A DNA stretch of 19,739 nt from G020353235 sp964569555 (GTDB lineage: Bacteria > Chloroflexota > Dehalococcoidia > Dehalococcoidales > JAUYDJ01): the NCBI GenBank assembly GCA_964569555.1, contig CAZMTT010000022.1:1-19739 (forward strand), written 5' to 3'. The translations under genes and the position numbers were made by a program. The number at the start of each line of letters is the position of its first letter. The first letter of the stretch is position 1. Positions 12,611 through 19,739 of this stretch are shown here, piece after piece. Below the pieces are notes generated by a model. It saw nothing but the letters and a program-made list of their open reading frames with translations. It had not been told where the DNA came from and made no database searches.

Positions 12611-14532
12611 GCGTAATTGATGAGGTCAAACAAAAAATTGACATCGTTGATGTCGCCAGCCAGTACACCAAGTTAATCAAGGCGGGGCGTAACTTCAGGG
12701 GGCTCTGCCCCCTGCACAGTGAGAAAGACCCGTCTTTCTTCGTCTATCCTGAGCAGCAGAGCTGGCACTGCTTCGGCGCCTGCAACACCGGGGGCGATGC
12801 TTTTTCGCTGGTTATGAAGAAGCAGGGCATTAGCTTCGGTGAAGCGCTGCAGCTTCTCGCCCAGAAGGCGGGAGTAACTCTTCCCACCCGGGCCGAAGCC
12901 GAGGGAGGCAAGAAGCCGAAACTCTACCAGATTAATCAGGCGGCCGCCGAATACTTCTATAATTTACTGATCAGCTCACCAACCGCCGAAAAGGTGCGTA
13001 ACTATGTAGCCCGCCGCGGCCTATCCCTGAAAACAGTCGCCGATTTTCAGCTGGGCTTCAGCCCGAATAGCTGGGAAGCCTTAAAGCAGCACCTGGTGGA
13101 GACGGGTTACAGCGAAGATGACCTGCTTGAAGCCGGCCTGATCGTGGAAAGCGAGGACAAGAAAAGGCATGACCGGTTCCGCAACCGGCTGATGTTCCCC
13201 ATACATGACAGCCGGGGACATACCGTCGGTTTCGGGGCGAGGGCACTGGATGACTCCATGCCCAAATACCTGAATTCGCCGCAGACGCCCGTCTTTGATA
13301 AAAGCTCGGTCCTCTACGCCGTAGATTTAGCCCTGCCCGCAATCAGGCAGCAGGAGATGGCGGTAATTATGGAGGGCTACATGGATGTTATCACCGCCCA
13401 CCAGAATGGCTTCAGCAATGTGGTCGCCTCAATGGGGACGGCGGTAACCGAAAGGCAGATTAACACTCTAAGAAAACTAACCAAAAATATGATTTTTGTA
13501 CTTGATGCTGACGTTGCTGGTAAAGAAGCCATGGAACGGGTACGAAGAACATCAACAGAGACTTTTGATAAGGACACTATATCCATTCCTTATCGAGATC
13601 CTAATATACCTCTAGAAAAACAACCCCCTCTTGACGAAAAACAGGCTCGCCGAGACCAGATGTATCAAGAGATACTTACACATGCAGGCGTTCCTGACAT
13701 TGAGATAAAGGTCCTTGTTCTACCTCCGGATAAAGACCCGGATGATGTGATTAAAGAAGACCCGCAGAACTGGCCGAAACTGCTGGCAGAGGCTCAGCCC
13801 GTGGTTGATTACACCTTTGACGTGTTCACCGCCGACCTGGACCTGACCACCGCCAAAGATATATCCCTAGCCACTGATAGGCTTTTCCCGGTAATATATG
13901 AGATAAAAGACGATATACGCCGAGCCCACTACTTGCAGAAGCTGGCTAAAATACTCAAAACAGATATTCACAAAATAGAAAGTTCATTCGCCGCCTATAA
14001 GGTTGGAAAACGCAGAGTCATAGTGCCAAGGCCGGAAGCGGTAGCCCCTGCCTTCCGTCCTACCCTGGCCGAGCCCGTTGAGGAATACTGCCTGGCTCTG
14101 CTGCTCCAGCACCCGGAGCTTAAGGAGCAGTGCGGCGAGCTTCTGCCGGAATATTTTGCCGATACGGCCAACCGCGAGGTCTTCCTTGCCTATACCAGAA
14201 CCAAGGATGTAAAATTAATTAACAGAAAGCTGGATAGCGCTTTTCACGAGTATATTGATTACTTGATGGGAAAAGAAGCGCCCGCAAACAAACTAGAGCT
14301 GAGATTAGCTGACTATGCGTTGCGTTTACGAGAAACACATCTTCGCAGTTTACAGGACAAGAATACCGAAGCGCTAGTCTTAGCCCGTGAGTCGGGCGGT
14401 TCAGCAGCCGAGCTAGCCAAGCTTGAGGAGCAGGGAACAAAAATAGGTGACGAGTTAAAAGAGGCATTTGCTCAACAGCGTCAGCCAAGACCGGGGAGCA
14501 AAGGGGGGTTGAGAGATGGAGTTGGAAAGTAG
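12607..14532 (+). CDS. dnaG: DNA primase
   Basis: DnaG makes RNA primers for replication. The 641 residues hold an N-terminal CHC2 zinc domain with Cys34, His37, Cys55 and Cys59 (spacing Cx2H...Cx3C; the usual form is Cx2C), the RNA polymerase core (about 110-250), and a Toprim fold with Glu256 in MEGYMDVI and Asp300/Asp302 in VLDADVAG. Between the DAD motif and the next Toprim strand (KVLVLPPDKDPDD, from 368) is an extra segment of about 55 residues, which I recall also in other Chloroflexota primases. The C-terminal 190 residues are the less conserved helicase-interacting region. Codons in 13441-13740 are clearly AT-richer than either side. It overlaps dgt by four bases and rpoD by 17. Confidence 0.95.
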   Translation: MSVIDEVKQKIDIVDVASQYTKLIKAGRNFRGLCPLHSEKDPSFFVYPEQQSWHCFGACNTGGDAFSLVMKKQGISFGEALQLLAQKAGVTLPTRAEAEGGKKPKLYQINQAAAEYFYNLLISSPTAEKVRNYVARRGLSLKTVADFQLGFSPNSWEALKQHLVETGYSEDDLLEAGLIVESEDKKRHDRFRNRLMFPIHDSRGHTVGFGARALDDSMPKYLNSPQTPVFDKSSVLYAVDLALPAIRQQEMAVIMEGYMDVITAHQNGFSNVVASMGTAVTERQINTLRKLTKNMIFVLDADVAGKEAMERVRRTSTETFDKDTISIPYRDPNIPLEKQPPLDEKQARRDQMYQEILTHAGVPDIEIKVLVLPPDKDPDDVIKEDPQNWPKLLAEAQPVVDYTFDVFTADLDLTTAKDISLATDRLFPVIYEIKDDIRRAHYLQKLAKILKTDIHKIESSFAAYKVGKRRVIVPRPEAVAPAFRPTLAEPVEEYCLALLLQHPELKEQCGELLPEYFADTANREVFLAYTRTKDVKLINRKLDSAFHEYIDYLMGKEAPANKLELRLADYALRLRETHLRSLQDKNTEALVLARESGGSAAELAKLEEQGTKIGDELKEAFAQQRQPRPGSKGGLRDGVGK

Positions 14533-15946
14533 AGATGACTATACCGGCTTCGTGCCTCCACATGACACTGAAGAGGAGGAAGAGGCATCCCCACCAAAGG
14601 ACCTAGATAACGGCCTGGAACATCCCGCTGCCGAGATGGAGGTGCCCGCCGAAGCTGACGAGCAAGAGGTAGTCGATGACCCGGTTCACATGTACCTTCA
14701 TGAAATTGGCAAAGTGCGCTTGCTCACCGCTGAGAATGAGAAAGACCTGGCCAAAAAGATGGAGAGGGGCAACCGCATCAAGGACATCAAGCAGGACTTC
14801 CAGCAGAAAAACGGCCGGGAGCCTTCGGCAACCGAAGTAATACTGGCCATACTCAAGGAGATAGGACAGGCGTCTTCTATTATTCGCCGCCTCCGCGGGC
14901 AGCTCGGCTTGAGTTCAACCACCAACTTCAAGGACAGCATTCTTAATCCGGAACTAAAAGATAGCCTTACTGATGAGATAGACCCGCAGCTAATCCAGAA
15001 TATTGCCCAGCAGATAAATAAGCCGACGCCGGCAACCGAACTGCTGCTCATTAGCCTCTCGGTAAATATCAACCTGATGCCAGAGGAAGTCCTTAACATC
15101 ATCGGTGATAATACCTCCCTGAACAAGATAGAAGCGCTCGCCAGCGACGATGCCTTCGCCAAATCGGCCCAGTCCTTTGAGAAGCAGTTTAAAGCTTACC
15201 TGGACCAGGTTGAGCAGGAAGCGGAAAAGTCAGAGAAGCACCTCACTGAAGCCAACCTGCGTCTCGTCGTCAGCGTCGCCAAGAAACATGTCGGGCGGGG
15301 GATGTCCCTTCTTGACCTGGCCCAGGAAGGCAACATCGGTCTAATCAGGGCGGTACAGAAATTCGACTACCGCCGCGGCTATAAATTCAGCACCTATGCC
15401 ACCTGGTGGATTCGCCAGGCAATTACCCGGGCTATCGCCGACCAGGCCCGAACTATCCGCATCCCGGTTCATATGGTCGAGACGATTAACCGTCTGCTCA
15501 AGGTAAGCCGCCGCCTGGCCCAGGAATACGGGCGGGAACCTACCGCTGATGAAATCGGTAAGGGCATCGAAATAACACCGGAAAAGGTGAGGGAAATCGT
15601 CAAGGTAGCCCAGCTCCCCATCTCACTGGAGTCACCAATCGGTGAGGAGGAAGATAGCCACCTCAGCGACTTCATTGAGGACCGCAATGCCCTGCCCCCG
15701 GTTGATGCCGCCTCCAAGCAATTATTAAAGGAGCAGATTGACGAGGTGCTCTCCACCCTCACCCCCCGCGAGCGGCGGGTGCTCCGGCTCAGATTCGGTC
15801 TGGAAGATGGGCGGAGCCGCACCCTGGAGGAAGTGGGCAAGGAATTTGATGTCACCCGGGAGCGAATCCGCCAGATTGAAGCCAAGGCACTGCGCAAGCT
15901 GCGCCACCCCAGCCGCAGCCGCAAGCTAAGAGACTACCTGGACTAA
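14516..15946 (+). CDS. rpoD: RNA polymerase primary sigma factor (RpoD/SigA)
   Basis: The 476-residue housekeeping sigma factor has an acidic N-terminus (about residues 1-53) in place of a recognisable region 1.1, then region 1.2 (DDPVHMYLHEIGKVRLLTAE), a non-conserved spacer, region 2 (LRLVVSVAKKHVGRGM, LDLAQEGNIGLIRAVQKFD, and YATWWIRQAITRAIADQ for -10 recognition), region 3 (IPVHMVETINRLL) and region 4 (TLTPRERRVLRLRFGL; TLEEVGKEFDVTRERIRQIE for -35 recognition). These are consistent with the TTGACA/TATAAT-like promoters seen in this window. The ATG follows GGGGGG with seven bases of spacing and lies inside the 3' end of dnaG, so the two are coupled. A strong terminator follows. Confidence 0.97.
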   Translation: MELESRDDYTGFVPPHDTEEEEEASPPKDLDNGLEHPAAEMEVPAEADEQEVVDDPVHMYLHEIGKVRLLTAENEKDLAKKMERGNRIKDIKQDFQQKNGREPSATEVILAILKEIGQASSIIRRLRGQLGLSSTTNFKDSILNPELKDSLTDEIDPQLIQNIAQQINKPTPATELLLISLSVNINLMPEEVLNIIGDNTSLNKIEALASDDAFAKSAQSFEKQFKAYLDQVEQEAEKSEKHLTEANLRLVVSVAKKHVGRGMSLLDLAQEGNIGLIRAVQKFDYRRGYKFSTYATWWIRQAITRAIADQARTIRIPVHMVETINRLLKVSRRLAQEYGREPTADEIGKGIEITPEKVREIVKVAQLPISLESPIGEEEDSHLSDFIEDRNALPPVDAASKQLLKEQIDEVLSTLTPRERRVLRLRFGLEDGRSRTLEEVGKEFDVTRERIRQIEAKALRKLRHPSRSRKLRDYLD

Positions 15947-15969
15947 ATCAGGTAAAGTCAGCGTGTTAC

Positions 15970-15993
15970 AGAGGGGCAAAGCCCCTCTTTTTT
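15970..15993 (+). terminator. Intrinsic terminator after rpoD
   Basis: AGAGGGGC (15970-15977), an AAA loop, and GCCCCTCT (15981-15988) form an eight-base GC-rich stem followed by a run of T to 15993. It ends the ppsA-dgt-dnaG-rpoD transcript 24 bases after the rpoD stop. Confidence 0.93.
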
Positions 15994-16001
15994 ATTTAAT
16001 A

Positions 16002-16010
16002 TGCTAAAAT
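16002..16010 (+). promoter_or_regulatory. Extended -10 promoter for sbcC
   Basis: TGCTAAAAT (16002-16010) matches the extended -10 form TGnTATAAT with one mismatch. No -35 match sits at 17 bases; that position falls inside the terminator stem. The predicted start is near 16017, giving a leader of about 28 bases with GGAG seven bases before the sbcC GTG. Confidence 0.5.
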
Positions 16011-16044
16011 GTGGGTAGTAAATTTGGTCATCCGGAGCTTTTGA

Positions 16045-18615
16045 GTGATTCCCCTCAAGCTAAAAATGCGCAATTTCATGTGCTACCGGGATAACGTCCC
16101 CCCGCTCCACTTTGATGGCATCCATACCGCCTGCATCGCCGGCGACAACGGCAACGGCAAGTCCGCCCTGATTGACGCCATGACCTGGGCGCTCTGGGGT
16201 AAAGCCAGAGCCAAGAGCGATGACGACCTTATCTCTTTAGGGCAGACCGAAATGGAGGTGGAGTTTGACTTTGCCGTCAGCGAGCAACACTACCGCATCA
16301 TCCGCAAGCGCGCCAAGCCCAGGCGCCGAAGCAGTCCCGGGCAGACTATCTTGGAGTTTCAGGTAGCCAGTGGTGACGGCTACAAAGTAATTTCCGGTGA
16401 CAGCATCAGCCATACCCAGCAGAAAATAATTGATGTCCTCCATATGGACTACCCCACCTTTATTAACAGCGCCCTGCTTCTGCAGGGAAGGGCTGACGAG
16501 TTCACCGTCAAGCGTCCCGTGGAGCGCAAGCAGGTGCTGGCTGATATACTGGGGCTTTCTCTTTATGACGAGCTGGAATCAAGGGCGAAAGAGCTGGCCA
16601 AAGGGCAGGAAACGGAAATAGGGCAGCTGGAGAGCACTATCCAGGACATCAATGACGAGCTGGCCCTGAAGCCGGCCTATGAAGCCGAGCTGACACAGGC
16701 GCAGGGCGAGCTTACCCGTCTGGAAAAAATAGCCGGCGAGAAAGAAGCCGGACTGAAGCAGCTGCGGCAGGAGAAAGAATCGCTGGAGAGAGTAAAGACG
16801 CAATTAAGTGAGCTGGAGGCACACATCACCAATACCCAGGAGAACCGGGGGCGCTGGGAGGAGCAGGCGAGCCAGCACCAGTCCCGCGTCCAGGAGTATG
16901 AACAGTTGATTGCCCAGCGCAACACTATTGAAGAGAATTACGCCCGCTTTGCCGAGACCAAAAAACTAAACGATGAGCTTGAGCAAAAGTTCCGGCTCTC
17001 GGTTAATCTGGAAAGGCAGCAGACGCAGCTGGACAGCAAGATAAGGGAGGCATCCCAGTCTCTGCTCACCGAACATACCCTCACTCGAAACAAAATCGCC
17101 GAGTTGGAAGCCAGTGTGCAAAAATTAGCCCAGCTCAAGCCGGAGTTACAGCAGGCACAGGCTGAGCTAAACCGGTTAGCCGGTGAAGATGAAGCCCTGA
17201 AACAGAAAAGGCAGCGAAGCCAGGAGTTAATCACCCGGGTTAATTACCTTGAGTCCAGTGTCAGGCGACTGGAACAGGAAATAAGCGAAATAAGCCAGAA
17301 GCTCGACACCCTGCTCGGCCAGAGTGAGGCCAACTGCCCGCTATGCGAGACCAGGCTGGGCGCCGACGGCTTGAAACTGATTGAGACCAAATACCAGGCG
17401 GATAAAGCGCAGAAAGCTGATTCTCTAGCCTCAAATCAGACCGAGCTGATGCAGGCCAGAGCTGAGCTGGCTAGCCTGGAAGGGGAAATAACCGACATGG
17501 AAACAAGGCTGAGCCAGGAAAAAAGCACTGTTCAGAACCGGGCGGCTGTTATCAGCCAGCAGCTTGCTGAAGTTGAAACGGCTAACCGCCAGCGGGACGA
17601 GGCCGGAAAGAGGCTGGCCGAAATCGAACAGCACCTGGCCCGGAAGGACTTCGCCCTCGCCGAGCAGGAGGCACTGACCGCGCTGGAAGGCGAGCTAGCC
17701 AGACTGGACTACAATTCCGAGCAGCACGAACAGATACGGCAACAGCTGGCCAGCCGGCAGCAGTACGAAGCACCGAAGCAAAAACTGGATGAAGCCGACC
17801 GGCTCATCAACCAGGAAAAAGAATTCATGGCTCGCGCCAAAGACGCCGTCACCGAACTGAGCCAGAGCCTGGAGCTAAGCCAGCAAAAAGCGCAGGCCCT
17901 GGCTAAAGAGCTGGAGCGCCTTCCCCAGCTGACCGGCGACCTGACCCAGGCTGAGGCAGAGCATGAGGCACTGGTCAGCCAGCAAAGGGAAGCCCAGGAA
18001 AGACTGGGGCAGGCAAAAGCCAGGCTGGAGCGATTAGCTGAGCTGGTGATTAAAAAGAAGGAGAAGGAGAAACTGCTCAGCAAGTCCTCAAGAGATGAGA
18101 AAATCTATCAGGAGCTCGCCCAGGCCCTGGGCAAGAGGGGGGTCCAGGCGCTGCTCATTGAAACGGCGCTCCCCGAAATTGAAATTGAAGCCAACCGGCT
18201 GCTGGGGCGCATGACCGATAATAGAATGAACGTCAAAATTGAAACCCAGCGGGAGACCAAGAAGGGGGATGTTATTGAAACCCTGGATATTAATATCGCT
18301 GACGAGCTGGGGACACGGAATTACGAAATGTTCAGCGGCGGTGAAGCCTTTCGTATTAACTTTGCCATCCGCATTGCCCTGTCCAAGCTGTTAGCCCGGC
18401 GGGCCGGGGCGCCACTGCCCATCTTAATCATCGATGAAGGCTTCGGCACCCAGGATAGCTCCGGCATTGAGAAGCTGAAAGAGGCGATAAATTCAATTCA
18501 GGATGACTTTGACCAGATACTGGTCGTTACTCATGTGGAGGAACTGAGAGACGCCTTCCCCAGCCGTATTGATGTCGTTAAAACTGCCGAAGGCTCGACT
18601 ATCTCTATCGGCTAG
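16045..18615 (+). CDS. sbcC: SbcC/Rad50-type ATPase of DNA double-strand break processing
   Basis: SbcC/Rad50 proteins are SMC-like ATPases that, with the nuclease SbcD/Mre11, process DNA ends and hairpins. The 856-residue protein has Walker A GDNGNGKS at 33-40, two long Gln/Glu/Leu-rich coiled coils (about 170-425 and 440-700), a zinc hook CPLC at 431-434 between them, the ABC signature FSGGEAFRIN (Ser764) and Walker B with Asp797-Glu798 in ILIIDEGFG. It is closer in size to archaeal Rad50 than to E. coli SbcC. The start is GTG 16045 with GGAG seven bases upstream. No sbcD gene lies next to it. Its TAG overlaps that of the convergent HD gene in the palindrome CTAG (18612-18615). Confidence 0.93.
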   Translation: MIPLKLKMRNFMCYRDNVPPLHFDGIHTACIAGDNGNGKSALIDAMTWALWGKARAKSDDDLISLGQTEMEVEFDFAVSEQHYRIIRKRAKPRRRSSPGQTILEFQVASGDGYKVISGDSISHTQQKIIDVLHMDYPTFINSALLLQGRADEFTVKRPVERKQVLADILGLSLYDELESRAKELAKGQETEIGQLESTIQDINDELALKPAYEAELTQAQGELTRLEKIAGEKEAGLKQLRQEKESLERVKTQLSELEAHITNTQENRGRWEEQASQHQSRVQEYEQLIAQRNTIEENYARFAETKKLNDELEQKFRLSVNLERQQTQLDSKIREASQSLLTEHTLTRNKIAELEASVQKLAQLKPELQQAQAELNRLAGEDEALKQKRQRSQELITRVNYLESSVRRLEQEISEISQKLDTLLGQSEANCPLCETRLGADGLKLIETKYQADKAQKADSLASNQTELMQARAELASLEGEITDMETRLSQEKSTVQNRAAVISQQLAEVETANRQRDEAGKRLAEIEQHLARKDFALAEQEALTALEGELARLDYNSEQHEQIRQQLASRQQYEAPKQKLDEADRLINQEKEFMARAKDAVTELSQSLELSQQKAQALAKELERLPQLTGDLTQAEAEHEALVSQQREAQERLGQAKARLERLAELVIKKKEKEKLLSKSSRDEKIYQELAQALGKRGVQALLIETALPEIEIEANRLLGRMTDNRMNVKIETQRETKKGDVIETLDINIADELGTRNYEMFSGGEAFRINFAIRIALSKLLARRAGAPLPILIIDEGFGTQDSSGIEKLKEAINSIQDDFDQILVVTHVEELRDAFPSRIDVVKTAEGSTISIG

Positions 18616-19163
18616 AGACCGAGGTCGGCGGCAACGCCCTGCATTGCCTTCAGGCCGAGTTCAATAAACTCATCAAGCTCAAGCCCGAGCTCACTGCACT
18701 TGGCAATCTGCTCCCGGTGGGCTCCGGCGGCGAAGCTCTTCTCTTTGAATCTTTTGCCGACCGATTTAGCCTCAAGATTAGCCAGTTTTTTATCGGGGCG
18801 AACCAGAGTCGCCGCCGTAATCAAGCCGGTAAGCGGGTCAGCGCAAAACAGCGCCTTGTCCAGTTTGCTGGTCTGGGCAACGCCGTGCATCTCATTGTGG
18901 CACAGGATAGCGTGAGCCATTGCCTCACTTGCCCCCATCTCCCGCACCAGGTCAGCGCCCAGCTTACTGTGGCTGCTCATATCCCCTTCGGTGAGCTCCA
19001 CATCAATATCGTGGAGAAGACCGGTAAGCCCCCACTCCTCCTCATCCTCACCCAAATGCCGGGCCAGGGCACGCATAATCGCCTCGGTAGCCAGCATATG
19101 CTTGACCAGATTCTCGTTCTCTACGTTGGCTTTAACTGAATCGACGGCTTCTTCTCGAGTCAT
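18612..19163 (-). CDS. HD-domain (HDIG-type) hydrolase of unknown substrate
   Basis: A 183-residue single HD domain. Metal-ligand candidates are His22 (LVKHMLATE), His51-Asp52 (GLLHDIDVE), His residues in MSSHSK and ILCHNEMHG, and the Asp of FCADPLTGLI. This pattern fits small HDIG-type phosphohydrolases that act on phosphomonoesters or nucleotides; the substrate cannot be read from sequence. It is encoded directly after uvrA with a four-base ATGA overlap (19160-19163), so it is translationally coupled to the nucleotide excision repair gene, though a role in repair is only inferred. Its stop codon overlaps that of sbcC on the other strand. Confidence 0.85.
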   Translation of the reverse strand: MTREEAVDSVKANVENENLVKHMLATEAIMRALARHLGEDEEEWGLTGLLHDIDVELTEGDMSSHSKLGADLVREMGASEAMAHAILCHNEMHGVAQTSKLDKALFCADPLTGLITAATLVRPDKKLANLEAKSVGKRFKEKSFAAGAHREQIAKCSELGLELDEFIELGLKAMQGVAADLGL

Positions 19164-19739
19164 TTTTCTTCCCCTAGCATAGCAGACTGCGGCTGACCCG
19201 TCAAAGCATAATCGGCACCTTTTTCTAACATTCTGACCAGATACTGCCCGGTGGCTGATTTTTTCTTCTTGGCAATCTCCTCGGGGGTGCCGGTAGCCAC
19301 GATATAGCCTCCCCGGTCACCGGCCCCGGGGCCAAGGTCAACGATATAATCGGCATTTTTAATCACGTCAAGGTGATGCTCAATGACCACCACCGTATTG
19401 CCGGCATCAACCAGACGCTGCAGCACTCTCAGCAGGGCGGCCACATCCTCAAAGGCGAGGCCGGTGGTCGGCTCATCGAGAATATAAAGCGTTCGGCCCG
19501 TAGAGCGCCGTGACAGCTCGGTAGCCAGCTTGACCCGCTGCGCTTCACCGCCAGAGAGGGTGGGTGCCGGCTGGCCGAGGTGAATATAACCCAGCCCCAC
19601 ATCCCTTAAAGTTTCCAGCTTGCCCCTTACCCGGGGGAAGTGCTCAAAGAAAGCCAGGGCCTGCTCCACAGTCATATCCAGCACCTCGGCAATGTTCTTC
19701 CCCTTGAATCTAATCTCCAGAGCCTCACGGTTATAGCGC
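19160..19739 (-). CDS. uvrA: UvrABC excinuclease subunit A, C-terminal end (cut by window edge)
   Basis: UvrA recognises bulky DNA lesions and loads UvrB. The visible 192 or so codons are the C-terminal ABC domain: RYNREALEIRFKGKNIAEVL just inside the edge, TLRDVGLGYIHLGQPAPTLS, signature LSGGEAQRVKLATELS, Walker B LYILDEPTTGL, then VVVIEHHLDVIKNADYIVDL with the switch His. Where many UvrA proteins read GLHF after the Walker B, this one has GLAF. The protein ends with a short tail after the GTPEEIAK segment. No start is visible: the frame stays open to the right edge. The stop overlaps the HD gene start. Confidence 0.96.
   Translation of the reverse strand, partial: RYNREALEIRFKGKNIAEVLDMTVEQALAFFEHFPRVRGKLETLRDVGLGYIHLGQPAPTLSGGEAQRVKLATELSRRSTGRTLYILDEPTTGLAFEDVAALLRVLQRLVDAGNTVVVIEHHLDVIKNADYIVDLGPGAGDRGGYIVATGTPEEIAKKKKSATGQYLVRMLEKGADYALTGQPQSAMLGEEK

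Noticed and set aside
14698..15924. Minus-strand frames opposite rpoD (14698-15162, 15469-15924)
   Set aside because: Ser/Arg-rich antisense shadows of a clear sigma factor gene.
18717..19139. 140-codon plus-strand frame opposite the HD gene
   Set aside because: Antisense to a gene with conserved HD ligands and a coupled start; no motif in the plus reading.
1..19739. Mobile elements, phage genes, tRNA or rRNA genes, riboswitches
   Set aside because: All long stretches are covered by housekeeping genes; intergenic gaps are short and show only the promoters, hairpins and repeats listed.

Overview
The window looks like a chromosomal housekeeping stretch from a free-living bacterium of moderate G+C (55-57% in the coding stretches I counted). 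Gene content, gene order and protein details (a long Toprim insertion and a Cx3C zinc motif in DnaG, the AtpA and AtpD sequence style, a bifunctional-nuclease gene beside the atp operon, ppsA-dgt-dnaG-rpoD) suggest Chloroflexota, probably class Dehalococcoidia. That assignment is from memory of families, not from a search. No transposase, phage gene, CRISPR array, tRNA or rRNA is visible.

Layout. (1) 1-280: a divergent control region. The N-terminus of endonuclease V (nfi) leaves to the left, with a promoter placed so that its mRNA would be leaderless. The rpsP promoter faces right. (2) 281-1305: a small ribosome-biogenesis operon, rpsP-khpA-rimM. (3) 1316-8422, minus strand: a complete F1Fo ATP synthase operon, transcribed atpZ-atpB-atpE-[38-codon ORF]-atpF-atpH-atpA-atpG-atpD-atpC. 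It meets rimM tail to tail. (4) 8557-9144, minus strand: a bifunctional-nuclease-domain (DUF151) gene with its own consensus promoter, separated from the atp operon by a strong hairpin. (5) 9223-15993, plus strand: a tightly coupled operon ppsA-dgt-dnaG-rpoD, from a consensus-like promoter to a clear intrinsic terminator. (6) 16002-18615: an SbcC/Rad50-type ATPase gene with its own extended -10 promoter. (7) 18612-19739, minus strand: the 3' end of uvrA followed by an HD-domain hydrolase gene, convergent with sbcC.

How the genes work together. Region 2 supplies a 30S protein, a small RNA-binding KH protein and a 16S maturation factor. Region 3 encodes all eight ATP synthase subunits plus the AtpZ-type accessory protein; the c-subunit lacks Na+ ligands, so the enzyme is probably proton-coupled. 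Region 5 joins a gluconeogenic entry enzyme (PEP synthase) to dNTP control, replication priming and the primary sigma factor. nfi, sbcC and uvrA are three separate DNA-repair genes in one neighbourhood.

The least expected items are a 38-residue hydrophobic protein encoded between atpE and atpF with a good ribosome binding site, a 41-residue repetitive Lys/Glu/Ala tail on the ATP synthase beta subunit, the leaderless arrangement of nfi, and an AT-rich patch inside dnaG. Most of the remaining sequence is ordinary housekeeping DNA; I do not see a multigene defence or mobile system here.
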